A program made the translations under genes and the position numbers. A stretch of DNA of 64,000 nt from Geofilum rhodophaeum (GTDB lineage Bacteria; Bacteroidota; Bacteroidia; Bacteroidales; Marinilabiliaceae): assembly GCF_002210225.1 (NCBI RefSeq), contig NZ_MWUJ01000009.1:1-64000 (forward strand), read 5' to 3'. The notes under the pieces were generated by a model. The model saw only the letters and a program-made list of their open reading frames with translations, searched no databases and was not told the origin of the DNA. Positions 8,336 through 17,932 of this stretch are shown here, one piece after another; within the stretch, counting starts at the first letter, position 1; every line of letters starts with the position of its first letter.

Positions 8336-9154
8336 TTATTTGTTGTAGTACTGCATGGCTTCGGGTAAGGCTCGTTGTAGGTCCTGAATGCGCTTTTGGT
8401 GGGTGGGGTGGGTACTCAAAAAAGGAATACTGCCTCCTCCTCCACTCATCTCGGCCATACGACTCCAAAAGGCAACAGCGGTAGAAGGATCGTAACCGGC
8501 CATGGCCATAAAAATGAGCCCCAAACGATCGGCTTCTGTCTCATGGGTGCGTGAGTAAGGCAAAATCACTCCCACCTGGGTGGCTACCCCAAAGGCGGTT
8601 TGCGCCATAGCCTGCGTTTGCTCGGGTTTTTCTGACAGCAAAACACTCAAAGTGGTACCGGCCAGTTCGGTGGCTACCTGCTGACTCATACGCTCGCTGC
8701 CGTGTTTGGCCACGGCGTGGGCTATTTCGTGGCCCATCACAACGGCCACGCCATTGGCATCCTGGGCAATGGGCATAATGCCTTCGTAAAACACCACTTT
8801 GCCACCGGGCATGCACCAGGCGTTGGGGGTATCGTCGGCAACGAGGTTAAACTCCCACTGAAAGTGAGCAATGGCATCGGACAAACCCTTTTCAGCAAAG
8901 TAACGCTCAACGGCGGCGGCAATGTTTTGCCCCACCTCTTTAACCATGGCAGTTTGGGCTTTGTTGGTCGACAAGGGATTTTCCTGCAAAAACTGACTGT
9001 ACTGGCTAAAGGCCATTGCGGTGACTTCAGAATCGGAGACGAGACTGATTTGACGACGCCCGGTAATGGGCACAACGGAGCAGGCGGTGATAATAAGGGC
9101 TGTAACAAGCAGTAAAACACCTGCAATTTTGTAAGGCAGCGTGAGCTTTTTCAT
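8336..9154 (-). CDS. M48-family metalloprotease lipoprotein (LoiP/YcaL-like)
   Basis: 272 residues. Lipoprotein signal with lipidated Cys25 (LIITAC). The zinc protease motif HEIAH is at 142-146 (VMGHEIAHAVAKH), and the third ligand region HETEAD is at 204-209. NAWCMPGGKVVFYEG just before HExxH is the usual M48 substrate-cleft strand. Family members are periplasmic or outer-membrane-anchored proteases that degrade misfolded envelope proteins. It stands alone on the minus strand, 81 bp upstream of the barrel gene and divergent from the EamA transporter gene. The length is normal. Confidence 0.88.
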   Translation of the reverse strand: MKKLTLPYKIAGVLLLVTALIITACSVVPITGRRQISLVSDSEVTAMAFSQYSQFLQENPLSTNKAQTAMVKEVGQNIAAAVERYFAEKGLSDAIAHFQWEFNLVADDTPNAWCMPGGKVVFYEGIMPIAQDANGVAVVMGHEIAHAVAKHGSERMSQQVATELAGTTLSVLLSEKPEQTQAMAQTAFGVATQVGVILPYSRTHETEADRLGLIFMAMAGYDPSTAVAFWSRMAEMSGGGGSIPFLSTHPTHQKRIQDLQRALPEAMQYYNK

Positions 9155-9258
9155 TGGGTGCTGTATTAGAGTTGGTTTCTGACTTTAAATCAAGGTATGA
9201 AAATAAGAAAATTTAGTTTCAAAAAGCTAATTTCGCCGCGCATATTTTAATTGGCGGC

Positions 9259-10137
9259 ATGGAGCAGTACCGGAAGGATTTGATTCACTTGCACATTATT
9301 GTGTTCATCTATGGTTTTACAGCCATCTTGGGACGTTTGATTGGACTCCATGCAAGCGATTTGGTGTGGTACCGGGTGCTTATCGCCTTTGTTTCGCTGG
9401 GTGCACTTATGATTTACCGCAAGGTATCGTGGCAACTGCCGCGCATTTCCATTATAAAGCTGATTGGGGTGGGCTTTATTGTAGCGCTGCACTGGGTAAG
9501 CTTTTTTCATGCCATAAAAATTGCCAACATCTCGGTTGCACTGGGTTGCCTGGCAACCACCACCTTATTTACCAGCTTTTTGGAACCTTTGGTACTGCGG
9601 CGACGCATTTCTAAACTTGAGATTTTTGTGGGGGTACTTATTATTATTGGTTTGTACACCATCTTTCAATTTGAGGCCCACTATTTGGCAGGCATTGTAA
9701 CGGGACTGGTATCGGCCTTTCTGGCGGCATTGTTTACGGTGCTCAATAAATATTTTATTCGCGACCACCATCCCCTGGCCATCAGTTTTTATGAGATGGG
9801 GGGTGGACTGCTCATTATGAGCTTATATGTCCTTTTGAAGCATGCTGAAGGGGCCCCCTTCCCGCTTCCACAGGGAATGGATTATGTTTATTTGTTGGTA
9901 TTGGGGACGATATGTACCGCCTATGCCTACATGGCGAGCGTTAAGGTTATGCAGTCGCTCTCGGCCTATACGGTGGTACTCACAGTTAACCTGGAACCGG
10001 TGTACGGCATTTTAATGGCTTTTATTCTTTTTGGCGAGTCGGAACAAATGTCGGGCGGCTTTTATGCGGGAACTCTAATGATATTGGGTGCGGTACTGCT
10101 CTTTCCGGTACTGCGGCGACGTAAGATTTTGCACTAA
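9259..10137 (+). CDS. EamA/DMT-family inner-membrane transporter
   Basis: 292 residues, about ten hydrophobic segments in two repeats of five, the layout of EamA (drug/metabolite transporter) proteins. Repeat 1 contains LHWVSFFHAIKIANISVALGC, repeat 2 contains YAYMASVKVMQSLSAYTVV followed by LEPVYGILMAFILFGE, the classic EamA end motif (helix with an N-P-like LEP turn and a GE). The C terminus is short and basic (RRRKIL). Substrates of the family include amino acids, nucleosides and metabolites and cannot be read from sequence. It is followed 40 bp later by a methyltransferase. Confidence 0.85.
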   Translation: MEQYRKDLIHLHIIVFIYGFTAILGRLIGLHASDLVWYRVLIAFVSLGALMIYRKVSWQLPRISIIKLIGVGFIVALHWVSFFHAIKIANISVALGCLATTTLFTSFLEPLVLRRRISKLEIFVGVLIIIGLYTIFQFEAHYLAGIVTGLVSAFLAALFTVLNKYFIRDHHPLAISFYEMGGGLLIMSLYVLLKHAEGAPFPLPQGMDYVYLLVLGTICTAYAYMASVKVMQSLSAYTVVLTVNLEPVYGILMAFILFGESEQMSGGFYAGTLMILGAVLLFPVLRRRKILH

Positions 10138-10177
10138 ATTGCCTATTTTTACCCGAATAATTCAAACAACAGGCACT

Positions 10178-10786
10178 ATGCAGCGATTAACAAGGATTCT
10201 GGGGCTCGCACAAATATATCAATTGTACCAATGGATGGTGGGTGCGCACAAGTATTCGCGTCTTTTTGCTGAGCGCTACATTCAGTACCAAGTCGGCCAA
10301 AAGATATTGGACATCGGCTGCGGTCCGGCCGACATCCTTAAGTACCTCCCTAAAGACGTGGATTATACAGGTATTGATTTGAGTGAAGATTACATTATAA
10401 ATGCGCGCAAAGCACATCCCCACCAACGCTTTATATGCGCCAATGTGGCCGAAACGCTTCCCTTGGATAAGGAACTTTTCGACACCGTGTTTTTTATTGG
10501 GGTTCAGCACCACCTGACCGATGCCGAGATGGAGGCAACGTTGCGCTTTGCCTGGTCGAAGGTAAAATCAGGCGGCCGCCTGTTGTCGCTTGAGCCGGTA
10601 CGTCTGCCGGGCCAGGGGCGTCTGGAAAGGTGGTTTATGGACAACGATCGTGGAAAACACATTCGTACGGCCGAACATTACCGACAAATTTCTGAAAAAG
10701 TGCAGAAGGGAGGCAGTCAAACCATACTGAAAAACACCATGAATATTCCCTTTACCATTATCATCAGCGAATCGATTAAAGCTTAG
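10178..10786 (+). CDS. Class I SAM-dependent methyltransferase
   Basis: 202 residues from ATG at 10178; the open frame begins earlier but inside the EamA gene, and the conserved part starts here. Motif I (SAM binding) is ILDIGCGPADIL at about residues 44-55, motif II acidic strand YTGIDLS, motif IV FDTVFFIGVQHHL with a post-motif GGRLLSLEPV. Members methylate small molecules, lipids or sugars. The 3' end overlaps the convergent GT2 gene by 11 bp. Being next to a glycan operon it could modify a lipid or sugar, but this is only suggested by position. Confidence 0.8.
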   Translation: MQRLTRILGLAQIYQLYQWMVGAHKYSRLFAERYIQYQVGQKILDIGCGPADILKYLPKDVDYTGIDLSEDYIINARKAHPHQRFICANVAETLPLDKELFDTVFFIGVQHHLTDAEMEATLRFAWSKVKSGGRLLSLEPVRLPGQGRLERWFMDNDRGKHIRTAEHYRQISEKVQKGGSQTILKNTMNIPFTIIISESIKA

Positions 10787-11735
10787 GCGTCTCTTCTTCA
10801 ATCAGGAAACGCGGCCTTTGCTTAACTTCCAGAAATATTTTGCCTACATACTCGCCAATCAGTCCCAGACAAATCATATTGATGCCCGAGAAAAGGGTTA
10901 TGATGAGTAACATCGATGTCCACCCCGCAATGGTATTGCCACTGAGATAGGCAATAAGCACCCAAAAGGCGATGAGCAGGGAAAGGATAAACATGCCGAT
11001 GCCCATCCAGGTAACAAAACGCAGCAAAGAGGTGTTGAAGGAGGTAACCCCCTGCCAGGCAAAACTGGCCATTTTACGAAAGGGGTATTTGGTTTCGCCC
11101 AGCTGCCGCGGGGCTCTCGAGTAATACACCACCTCGCTGCGGTAGCCCATCAGTGGGAAAATGCCTCTCAAAAACAGGTTGACTTCGTTAAAGCGTTGCA
11201 AACCTTCAATCACCGTGCGATCGGCCAAACGAAAATCGGCATGGTTGTAAACCGTTTTGACCTTTAAAAAACGCAACAAACGATAAAAGAATTGAGCGCT
11301 TTGACGTTTCCAAAAACTGTCGCTTTGCCGGCTCTCCCTTACACCATAAACAATTTTGGCTCCGGCCACATACTTCTCCACCATATCCTCTATCACCTCC
11401 ACATCGTCCTGCAAATCGGCATCAATGGTCAGCAGACAATCGGCAGCACCCACCTGTGTAAAGAGTCCGGCCAACAGTGCATTCTGGTGACCAAAGTTCG
11501 ACGAGAGTTTAAGACCCTTGATGTTGGGATCCGCCAGGGCAAATTCCTTAATGAGGGTCCAGGTGTTGTCGCTGCTGCCGTCATCAACCAAACAAATAAA
11601 ACTGTTGGCCGCCACCCTGGAGCGGGCCACCAAAGCCTTCAACCTATGCATTAATTCCTTAACGCTCAAAGGCAAAACAGCGGATTCGTTGTAACAGGGA
11701 ACAATAATGGCTAAGGTAGGTGTGCTTTTTGTCAT
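10776..11735 (-). CDS. Membrane GT2 glycosyltransferase (GtrB/DPM1-like)
   Basis: 319 residues. A GT-A domain fills residues 1-235: IIVPCYNES at the start, LVDDGSSDNTW and DADLQDD (metal-binding DxD region). Two transmembrane segments follow (about 235-300: MGIGMFILSLLIAFWVLIA and SMLLIITLFSGINMICLGL), then a short basic tail. This is the layout of polyprenyl-phosphate hexose synthases such as GtrB and ArnC. It overlaps the preceding GT-C gene by 4 nt. The simple reading is that it makes the polyprenyl-phosphate sugar donor that the GT-C protein then uses on the periplasmic side. Confidence 0.86.
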   Translation of the reverse strand: MTKSTPTLAIIVPCYNESAVLPLSVKELMHRLKALVARSRVAANSFICLVDDGSSDNTWTLIKEFALADPNIKGLKLSSNFGHQNALLAGLFTQVGAADCLLTIDADLQDDVEVIEDMVEKYVAGAKIVYGVRESRQSDSFWKRQSAQFFYRLLRFLKVKTVYNHADFRLADRTVIEGLQRFNEVNLFLRGIFPLMGYRSEVVYYSRAPRQLGETKYPFRKMASFAWQGVTSFNTSLLRFVTWMGIGMFILSLLIAFWVLIAYLSGNTIAGWTSMLLIITLFSGINMICLGLIGEYVGKIFLEVKQRPRFLIEEETPKL

Positions 11736-13216
11736 GGCGCTATTTTCTGGTTACGAAGGAGGCTGATGAAAACGGGCCCTTTACTAAAGACTTCAACCGG
11801 CTCCCACAACTCCCGGTTTTCCAACTCATCAATCAGGTCATCCGACAGATTCGAAAGGTTCGAATAAATGAAGTAGGCTTTATCATGGTCTTGACCAATA
11901 CGTAAATCCCTGTCCTTAAGATCCACGTAGCGCTGATTACCTGAAAACAGGAAACCACCCCCCACCTGCTCCTCGTCAATATGGTTTTGCTCCAGATAAG
12001 TCAGTAATTGCTCGCGAAGGGTATAATAGGGCGTGTGCGCCAGAGTTGCATCCCAGGCGACGGATACCCTGGAAGGATAAACCCAGGCGTGTCCGCCTAC
12101 AAAAAGGAGTCCCACAACCAGTGCGAAGGTCTGGATGCGCCTGGTGCACCAAAGGCGCTCGGCCGCGACAAAGACGAGCAGTCCCAACACCAAAGTAATG
12201 CCCATATAATAACGCGAGCCAATGACCAGCACCGTAGAAAGTGCAAAATACAAAAAGAGCAAGATCAGTCCCCCCACCAATACCACCAACGGCAGTTCTT
12301 TTTTGCCTATCAGGGAGGTACGTCGTTTGTAGGCCTGCGTTATGAGGACTAAAGCACTAAGCCAAAGGGCAAAACGTCCATTTTCGAGGAGTCTGAGTCC
12401 AAATGCTGCGAAGTTTTTAAGGTAGGCCATAAGGCCCTGAGGCGATTGCCAGCCCTCCGACCAGGGCGAATCGGCCTGGTTCAGAAACCAACCGTTATTA
12501 AGCAGGTACAGACCAATGTAGAGTCCGTAAATGCTGTAGGCGGGGACAAAAGGCAGAGCCGTGCGCCACAGCATTTTTACACCAAGCGGAGTGCCCTCAG
12601 TAAGATGTTTGTGCAGCACGGCAAAAAGATAAACAAAAGGACCGGCCAACATGCCCCGGCCATTGATCAGCACCAAAAACAGCAGGGCCATGCTGGTCAG
12701 CCCCCTGCGCCTGTTTACAATGCCGTACAAAGCCATGACAAGGGCAGTGAGCAAAATGACATCGGGCGAAGCGATCGCAATTTGCGTGAGCAGGGTAGAT
12801 TCGAGCAACAAAACCAATAGTGCCCAACCGGCTACGCGGGGTGAAAGATAGCAGCGAAACAACTTATGGGTAAACAAGACCAGTAAAACGGACCAAAACC
12901 CAATAAATACATGGGACACCCACAAATGCTGACCCAAAACCATCCACAATCCGGCAGTCATCATCCCAATAAGCGGGAAATGATAAGCGGTTCCGGTTAT
13001 TTCTTCTCCATCGGAAAAACCCGGCAACCAAAAAGAGCTGAATTGCTGTTGATAAAACCAATGTGCCTCTCTGGAAGTTTGCTGCACATTGTCCCAAAAG
13101 TAAACCCCATTCAGATGGCTGATCACCAAAACCAGGTAAACCAGCAGAACGGGAACCGCAAACAGCAAAAAATCTTGATGGCGCTTAAAAAAAGGGGCCC
13201 GGGTCAACTGCTTCAT
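11732..13216 (-). CDS. GT-C family membrane glycosyltransferase (ArnT/PMT-like)
   Basis: 494 residues from ATG 13216 (a GTG at 13222 is the alternative). About ten or more hydrophobic helices; between the first two lies YFWDNVQQTSREAHWFY, matching the acidic, aromatic first periplasmic loop of GT-C enzymes such as ArnT and protein mannosyltransferases. Periplasmic loops contain AYHFPLIGM and LLTQIAIASPDV. Only about 110 C-terminal residues follow the last helix. It begins 10 bp after the PatB-like gene and overlaps the GT2 gene, so it sits in the sugar operon. It likely transfers a sugar from a polyprenyl phosphate to a lipid, glycan or protein acceptor. Confidence 0.75.
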   Translation of the reverse strand: MKQLTRAPFFKRHQDFLLFAVPVLLVYLVLVISHLNGVYFWDNVQQTSREAHWFYQQQFSSFWLPGFSDGEEITGTAYHFPLIGMMTAGLWMVLGQHLWVSHVFIGFWSVLLVLFTHKLFRCYLSPRVAGWALLVLLLESTLLTQIAIASPDVILLTALVMALYGIVNRRRGLTSMALLFLVLINGRGMLAGPFVYLFAVLHKHLTEGTPLGVKMLWRTALPFVPAYSIYGLYIGLYLLNNGWFLNQADSPWSEGWQSPQGLMAYLKNFAAFGLRLLENGRFALWLSALVLITQAYKRRTSLIGKKELPLVVLVGGLILLFLYFALSTVLVIGSRYYMGITLVLGLLVFVAAERLWCTRRIQTFALVVGLLFVGGHAWVYPSRVSVAWDATLAHTPYYTLREQLLTYLEQNHIDEEQVGGGFLFSGNQRYVDLKDRDLRIGQDHDKAYFIYSNLSNLSDDLIDELENRELWEPVEVFSKGPVFISLLRNQKIAP

Positions 13217-13226
13217 AAGCACAAAT

Positions 13227-14405
13227 TTAAACCCCCTTATCCCGGGCAGCCTTCAGTTGCTCGAGGGCTTGCTGAATGAGGGCACGGGGACTGGCCACGT
13301 TCAGGCGCATGAAACCGCGCCCCTCGTTGCCGAAGGTGAGTCCGTCGTTGAGTCCCAAACCGGCCTGTTCTACCATAAATTTCTTCAGGTCGTTTTGCTT
13401 CATGTCCCAGGCACGGAAATCGAGCCACAACAAATAAGTCGCTTCGGGCAAGTGCATTTTTACTTCGGGCAAGTGCGCCTTTAAAAAGTCGGCCACCAGG
13501 GTGATGTTGCCTTCGAGATAGCTGCGCAATTCATCAAGCCAGTCTTCCGACTCGTTGTAAGCGGCCTCCAGGGCGGTGGCACCCAATACGTTGCCCATGT
13601 GCAGGTGCAAACCAAAAATTTGCTTGCGCATGGCTTTCAGCAGCTCAGCGTTGGTTACTACCAGGTAGGCGGTGCTGTAACCGGCCAGGTTAAAGGTCTT
13701 GCTGGGCGCCATGCAGGTCACCGTTATGTCGGCAATCTCGGGCGAAAGCGTGGCCAGCGGACGGTGTACGTGACCAAAAAGGGTCAAGTCGCAGTGTATT
13801 TCGTCGGAGATGATGACGACGCCGTGCTTGACACAAATTTCACCCATGCGCTGCAGCTCTTCGGGGGTCCATACCCGACCCACGGGATTGTGGGGGTGGC
13901 AGAGCAAAAAGAGTTTGTTTTCGGGTTGGGCACACACCTCCTCAAAATGGGCAAAATCTATTTCGTAGTAGTTGTCCGCATTGGCCTTAAGGGGATTCTC
14001 CACCACCTTGCGATCAAAATCGCGCACCACACCAAAAAACGGCGGGTACACGGGAGGCTGTACAATAACGCCTTCGCCGGGTTGGGTAAAGGCTTGTACG
14101 GCCAGACCGAGACTGGGCACTACGCCGGGGGTGAACTCGATCCACTCCTGCGCTATTTCCCAATTGTGCCGGCGCTTGTTCCAGCGTTGAATGGCCTCGA
14201 AAAAGGTGGTGGGACGCACGGTGTAGCCATAAATGGGGTGCTCCATGCGCTGCTTCAGTGCCTTTTGTATGGCCGGTGCTGCAGCAAAGTCCATATCGGC
14301 CACCCAAAGGGGCAGCACATCGTTGGTGCCAAAGAGCAAAGAGCGTTTTTCCAGTTTTAAGGCCCGGGTGCCTTCCCTATCGATGATTTGGTCGAATTGA
14401 GACAT
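13227..14405 (-). CDS. PatB/MalY-type PLP-dependent C-S lyase or aminotransferase
   Basis: 392 residues from ATG 14405; earlier in-frame codons belong to the fcl end. Fold-type I aminotransferase of the PatB/MalY group: LPLWVADMDF near the start, HPHNPVGRVW in the middle, SDEIHCDL, and PLP lysine in MAPSKTFNLAG. Family members act as cystathionine beta-lyases or cysteine desulfhydrases. It lies within an otherwise glycan-related operon, 13 bp after fcl and 10 bp before the GT-C start, an unusual position for a sulfur amino-acid enzyme. No motif points to a sugar aminotransferase of the DegT family. Confidence 0.85.
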   Translation of the reverse strand: MSQFDQIIDREGTRALKLEKRSLLFGTNDVLPLWVADMDFAAAPAIQKALKQRMEHPIYGYTVRPTTFFEAIQRWNKRRHNWEIAQEWIEFTPGVVPSLGLAVQAFTQPGEGVIVQPPVYPPFFGVVRDFDRKVVENPLKANADNYYEIDFAHFEEVCAQPENKLFLLCHPHNPVGRVWTPEELQRMGEICVKHGVVIISDEIHCDLTLFGHVHRPLATLSPEIADITVTCMAPSKTFNLAGYSTAYLVVTNAELLKAMRKQIFGLHLHMGNVLGATALEAAYNESEDWLDELRSYLEGNITLVADFLKAHLPEVKMHLPEATYLLWLDFRAWDMKQNDLKKFMVEQAGLGLNDGLTFGNEGRGFMRLNVASPRALIQQALEQLKAARDKGV

Positions 14406-14418
14406 GAAATATTTTTTT

Positions 14419-15501
14419 TTAAAAGCTGTTGTACACTTGACGGATGCCGTCTTCGAGCTGGATGCGGGCTTTCCAGCCGAGCTGGGCCAGGCGCGATACA
14501 TCCATAAGTTTTTGGTAGGTGCCGTCGGGTTTGTCGCTGTCCCAACTCAGACTGCCCTCAAAACCGACCACTTTCTTGACCACCTGGGCCAGTTCGGCAA
14601 TCGACAAATCGGTGCCCGAACCGATGTTGATGTGGGTGTTGCGGACTTCTTTCAGTCCCCGCTCCTGAACAATGTCGTTAAAACTAATATTCTGCATGAC
14701 AAAAACCACTGCTTCGGCCAAATCGTCGCTGTGCAGAAACTCGCGACGGGGGGTGCCGCTGCCCCAAAGCCGAATATCTACCTGCAGGTTTTCGTTGGTG
14801 AAAATACCAAAGGCTTCGAGCTCCTGGGTCAACTGCTTTTCGCTGGAGGCGGCCGACAGCCCTTTTAGGGGGCGCTCCTCAAGATCGATGCGAATGCCGT
14901 TCCAGTCCTCCTCCATGATGAGTTTGCCCAAGTGCATTTTACGGATTAACGCGGGCAATACGTGCGAATTATACAGGTTGTAGTTGTCGTTGGGCCCATA
15001 CAGGTTGGTGGGCATCACCGAAATAAAATCGGTATTGTACTGCAGGTTGTAGGCCTCACACATCTTCATGCCGGCAATTTTGGCAATGGCGTAGGGCTCG
15101 TTGGTGTATTCGAGGGGGCCGGTCAACAGGGCTTCTTCGGTCATGGGCTGGGCACATTCCTTGGGATAGATGCACGAGCTGCCCAAAAACAAAAGCTTCT
15201 TCACCCCGCTTTTCCAGGCAGAATGAATGATGTTGTTCTGAATTTGCAGGTTCTCATAAAGAAAGTCGGCCCGATAAGTATTGTTGGCCATGATGCCGCC
15301 AACCTTGGCGGCGGCCAAAAAGACAAATTCCGGCTTTTCTTCTTCGAACCAGGCGGCAACAGCAGCCTGATCGAGCAAATCGAGCTGCTGACGGTCGGCC
15401 GTCAGCAGGTGCTTGTAACCCTGGCGGTGTAAATGTCGGTAAATGGCCGAACCTACGAGTCCTTTGTGGCCGGCAATAAATATCCTGCTGGTCTTGTTCA
15501 T
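14419..15501 (-). CDS. fcl: GDP-L-fucose synthase
   Basis: 360 residues. Extended SDR enzyme converting GDP-4-keto-6-deoxy-mannose to GDP-L-fucose by epimerisation and NADPH reduction. N-terminal Rossmann motif IFIAGHKGLVGSA, catalytic SSCIYP (Ser-Cys) and Tyr-Lys in EPYAIAK, then MPTNLYGPNDNY. It is about 40 residues longer than the E. coli enzyme because of an insertion around residues 195-240 (between KLIMEEDWN and FTNENLQVD), which I believe is common in Bacteroidota. It starts 12 bp after gmd, the enzyme of the previous step, so the pair makes GDP-fucose from GDP-mannose. Confidence 0.95.
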   Translation of the reverse strand: MNKTSRIFIAGHKGLVGSAIYRHLHRQGYKHLLTADRQQLDLLDQAAVAAWFEEEKPEFVFLAAAKVGGIMANNTYRADFLYENLQIQNNIIHSAWKSGVKKLLFLGSSCIYPKECAQPMTEEALLTGPLEYTNEPYAIAKIAGMKMCEAYNLQYNTDFISVMPTNLYGPNDNYNLYNSHVLPALIRKMHLGKLIMEEDWNGIRIDLEERPLKGLSAASSEKQLTQELEAFGIFTNENLQVDIRLWGSGTPRREFLHSDDLAEAVVFVMQNISFNDIVQERGLKEVRNTHINIGSGTDLSIAELAQVVKKVVGFEGSLSWDSDKPDGTYQKLMDVSRLAQLGWKARIQLEDGIRQVYNSF

Positions 15502-15513
15502 TGTATATGGGAT

Positions 15514-16629
15514 TTACTCAAAATAATTCATTACCTGGTAACCGCCGTCCTTCAAATAGCGGTCCTTTTGCATCAGCTTGAGGTCCGAAGCCATCATGTC
15601 TTCGACCAGGGCCTGCAAGTCGTACTTAGGCTCCCAACCCAGCTGTTTTTTGGCCTTGGAGGGGTCGCCGATGAGCAGTTCCACTTCGGTGGGACGGAAA
15701 TAGCGGGGATCGACCTCTACCACGCACTTGTCCTTCAGGTGCGCGTAAGCGGCATTGCCGACACCCACTATCCAGCCCTTCTCGTCCACGCCCTTGCCGC
15801 GGAATTCCACTTCGCAACCCAGCCAGGCAAAGGCCATGCGGACAAACTCGCGGACTTCGGTAGTAATTCCGGTGGCCACCACGTAGTCTTCGGGCTTATC
15901 CTGCTGCAAAATCAGGTACATGGCTTTCACATAGTCCTTGGCGTGACCCCAGTCGCGCTGGGCCGACAAGTTGCCCAAATACAATTTCTCCTGCATGCCC
16001 AGCGCAATGCGCGATACGGCACGGGTAATTTTGCGGGTTACGAAAGTCTCGCCCCGGATGGGCGATTCGTGGTTAAAAAGGATGCCGTTGCAGGCATACA
16101 TGTTGTAGGCCTCCCGGTAGTTAACGGTAATCCAGTACCCATAAAGCTTGGCTACGGCATAGGGCGAGCGCGGATAGAAGGGCGTGGTCTCGCTTTGCGG
16201 AACCTCTTGCACCAATCCGTACAACTCGCTGGTAGAAGCCTGGTAAAAGCGGGTCTTTTGGGTGAGCCCCAAAAGACGAATGGCCTCTAAAAAGCGCAGG
16301 GTGCCAATGCCGTCGGCATTGGCGGTGTACTCGGGGGTATCAAAACTTACCCCTACGTGCGACATGGCGGCCAAATTGTAAATTTCATCGGGCTGCGTTT
16401 CCTGAATGATGCGAATCAGGTTGGTCGAGTCGGTCAAATCCCCATAATGCAGGGTAAAATTCCTGTTCTCGGTATGCGGATCCTGATAAATGTGATCGAT
16501 GCGGTCGGTATTAAAGAGCGACGAACGTCGCTTAATGCCGTGTACGATATAGCCTTTCTTAAGGAGAAACTCCGAAAGGTAGGCGCCGTCCTGACCGGTT
16601 ACCCCGGTGATGAGTGCTGTCTTTGCCAT
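15514..16629 (-). CDS. gmd: GDP-mannose 4,6-dehydratase
   Basis: 371 residues, normal length. First enzyme of GDP-L-fucose synthesis: GDP-D-mannose to GDP-4-keto-6-deoxy-D-mannose, NADP dependent. Motifs seen: [15 protein letters not shown] (nucleotide binding), [15 protein letters not shown], catalytic YAVAK in [28 protein letters not shown] and [16 protein letters not shown], all characteristic of Gmd. It lies 31 bp after the epimerase gene and 12 bp before fcl in the same operon. Confidence 0.97.
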   Translation of the reverse strand: MAKTALITGVTGQDGAYLSEFLLKKGYIVHGIKRRSSLFNTDRIDHIYQDPHTENRNFTLHYGDLTDSTNLIRIIQETQPDEIYNLAAMSHVGVSFDTPEYTANADGIGTLRFLEAIRLLGLTQKTRFYQASTSELYGLVQEVPQSETTPFYPRSPYAVAKLYGYWITVNYREAYNMYACNGILFNHESPIRGETFVTRKITRAVSRIALGMQEKLYLGNLSAQRDWGHAKDYVKAMYLILQQDKPEDYVVATGITTEVREFVRMAFAWLGCEVEFRGKGVDEKGWIVGVGNAAYAHLKDKCVVEVDPRYFRPTEVELLIGDPSKAKKQLGWEPKYDLQALVEDMMASDLKLMQKDRYLKDGGYQVMNYFE

Positions 16630-16660
16630 AGCTGCTTGTGCTGGTTGTATGAATTCTGCT

Positions 16661-17644
16661 TTATTTCAAATTGTTCCAATACCATGTGATGGCCGACTTT
16701 AAGCCATCCTGGAAGTAGTGGGTGGGCGCATAGCCCAACAGGGATTTTATCTTGTCGATGGAGGCCAGGGAATGCGGCACGTCGCCAAGGCGTTCGGGAC
16801 CGTAATCGGGCTCCAGGCGGGCAATTTCAGGATCGAAGGCACTCAGGAGTGTGCGCAGGTGCCCAAACAGTTCGTTGAGGGTACTGCGCTCCCCGCAGGC
16901 CACATTGTAAACCGTATTCACCGCATCGGCACGGTCGATGGTGGCTGCCCTTTCGTTGGCCTGAACCACATTGGCTACATAGGTAAAATCGCGCGAGAAA
17001 CTGCCGTCGCCATTGATGCGCGGCCGCTCGTGGGCAATGAGCGCCTTAACAAAAAGAGGAATAACCGCGGCATAGGCGCCATTGGGATCCTGGCGGGGAC
17101 CAAAAACGTTGAAGTAACGCAGTCCCACCAGCTCCATTTTGTAAGTCCTGGCAAACACCGAGGCATAGAGCTCGTTCACGTATTTGGTGACCGCATAAGG
17201 CGAAAGGGGCTGACCAATGCGCTCCTCCACCTTGGGCAGCTCGGTACTGTCGCCATAGGTAGAACTGCTGGCCGCATAAACCAAACGCTTAACGCCGGCA
17301 TCGCGGGCCGCCACCAACATATTCAAGAAACCGCTCACATTGACCTCATTGCTGGTAAGGGGATCGTTGATAGAACGGGGAACCGAACCCAGGGCTGCCT
17401 CATGCAGTACAATGTCGATGCCCTCAGTAGCACGACGACAAGTTGCCAAATCGCGAATGTCGCCCTCTATAAGGCTAAAGTCGGGGTTGTTGAGATGCGC
17501 CGCCAGATTCTCCCGTTTGCCGGTGGCAAAGTTATCGAGACAAACCACCCGGTTGTTTTGCCCCAGCAACTTATCTATGATGTTGGAACCAATAAAGCCG
17601 GCACCGCCGGTTACCAGCACCGCTTTGTTACTTATAATCCCCAT
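16661..17644 (-). CDS. UDP-N-acetylglucosamine 4-epimerase-like SDR (WbpP/TviC type)
   Basis: 327 residues from ATG 17644; the upstream part of the frame contains the promoter box at 17663-17670 and is not coding. SDR epimerase with [11 protein letters not shown], the [13 protein letters not shown] and NVSGFLNML blocks, [10 protein letters not shown], catalytic [13 protein letters not shown], and [17 protein letters not shown]. These blocks closely match WbpP and TviC, which interconvert UDP-GlcNAc and UDP-GalNAc (or the uronic acids), rather than plain GalE. First gene of the six-gene operon, so the pathway probably supplies a 4-epimerised amino sugar as well as fucose. Confidence 0.85.
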   Translation of the reverse strand: MGIISNKAVLVTGGAGFIGSNIIDKLLGQNNRVVCLDNFATGKRENLAAHLNNPDFSLIEGDIRDLATCRRATEGIDIVLHEAALGSVPRSINDPLTSNEVNVSGFLNMLVAARDAGVKRLVYAASSSTYGDSTELPKVEERIGQPLSPYAVTKYVNELYASVFARTYKMELVGLRYFNVFGPRQDPNGAYAAVIPLFVKALIAHERPRINGDGSFSRDFTYVANVVQANERAATIDRADAVNTVYNVACGERSTLNELFGHLRTLLSAFDPEIARLEPDYGPERLGDVPHSLASIDKIKSLLGYAPTHYFQDGLKSAITWYWNNLK

Positions 17645-17662
17645 TTTTTGAAGTCTTTCCGA

Positions 17663-17692
17663 CAAAAATAAGAATATATATCCTTGCAGCAA
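17663..17692 (-). promoter_or_regulatory. Bacteroidota-type promoter of the glycan operon
   Basis: On the minus strand: TATTTTTG (17670-17663) matches the -7 consensus TAnnTTTG, and TTG (17692-17690) lies 19 nt upstream, the expected -33 spacing. Transcription should start near 17656, leaving about 12 nt before ATG 17644. This fixes the epimerase start. Confidence 0.75.
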
Positions 17693-17726
17693 GTAAAAAA
17701 AGAGGAGAAGCTACTCCCCTTAGTTG

Positions 17727-17758
17727 AAAAAAGTCCCGCCAGAGTGGCGGGACTTTTT
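17727..17758. terminator. Bidirectional hairpin with A and T runs
   Basis: AAAAAGTCCCGCC (17728-17740) and GGCGGGACTTTTT (17746-17758) pair perfectly around a 5-nt loop. The A run on the left and T run on the right make it an intrinsic terminator in either direction. It lies between the rny terminator and the glycan operon promoter. Confidence 0.8.
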
Positions 17759-17862
17759 GGTCAAGAATCGGGGTTTCCTGATTGGTAAAAATTTAACATT
17801 TGTTTACTTATACAACAAAAAGACACAAAGGTTACTGAACCGGCATGAAAATAACGGGCGCC

Positions 17863-17900
17863 AACAAAAAAAAACTGCCGGAACTAAAAGTTCCGACAGT
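17863..17900 (-). terminator. Intrinsic terminator of rny
   Basis: On the minus strand a stem (ACTGTCGGAACT against AGTTCCGGCAGT, one mismatch, 3-nt loop) is followed by a run of nine T. It starts 32 bp after the rny stop codon. Confidence 0.82.
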
Positions 17901-17932
17901 CTTTCCGGTTAATTTAATATTTGGGCCCTTCC

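Noticed and set aside
17724-17912. A 62-residue plus-strand frame between the glycan operon and rny
   Set aside because: It begins inside one perfect terminator hairpin and ends across another; it is Lys/Asn-rich with no motif.
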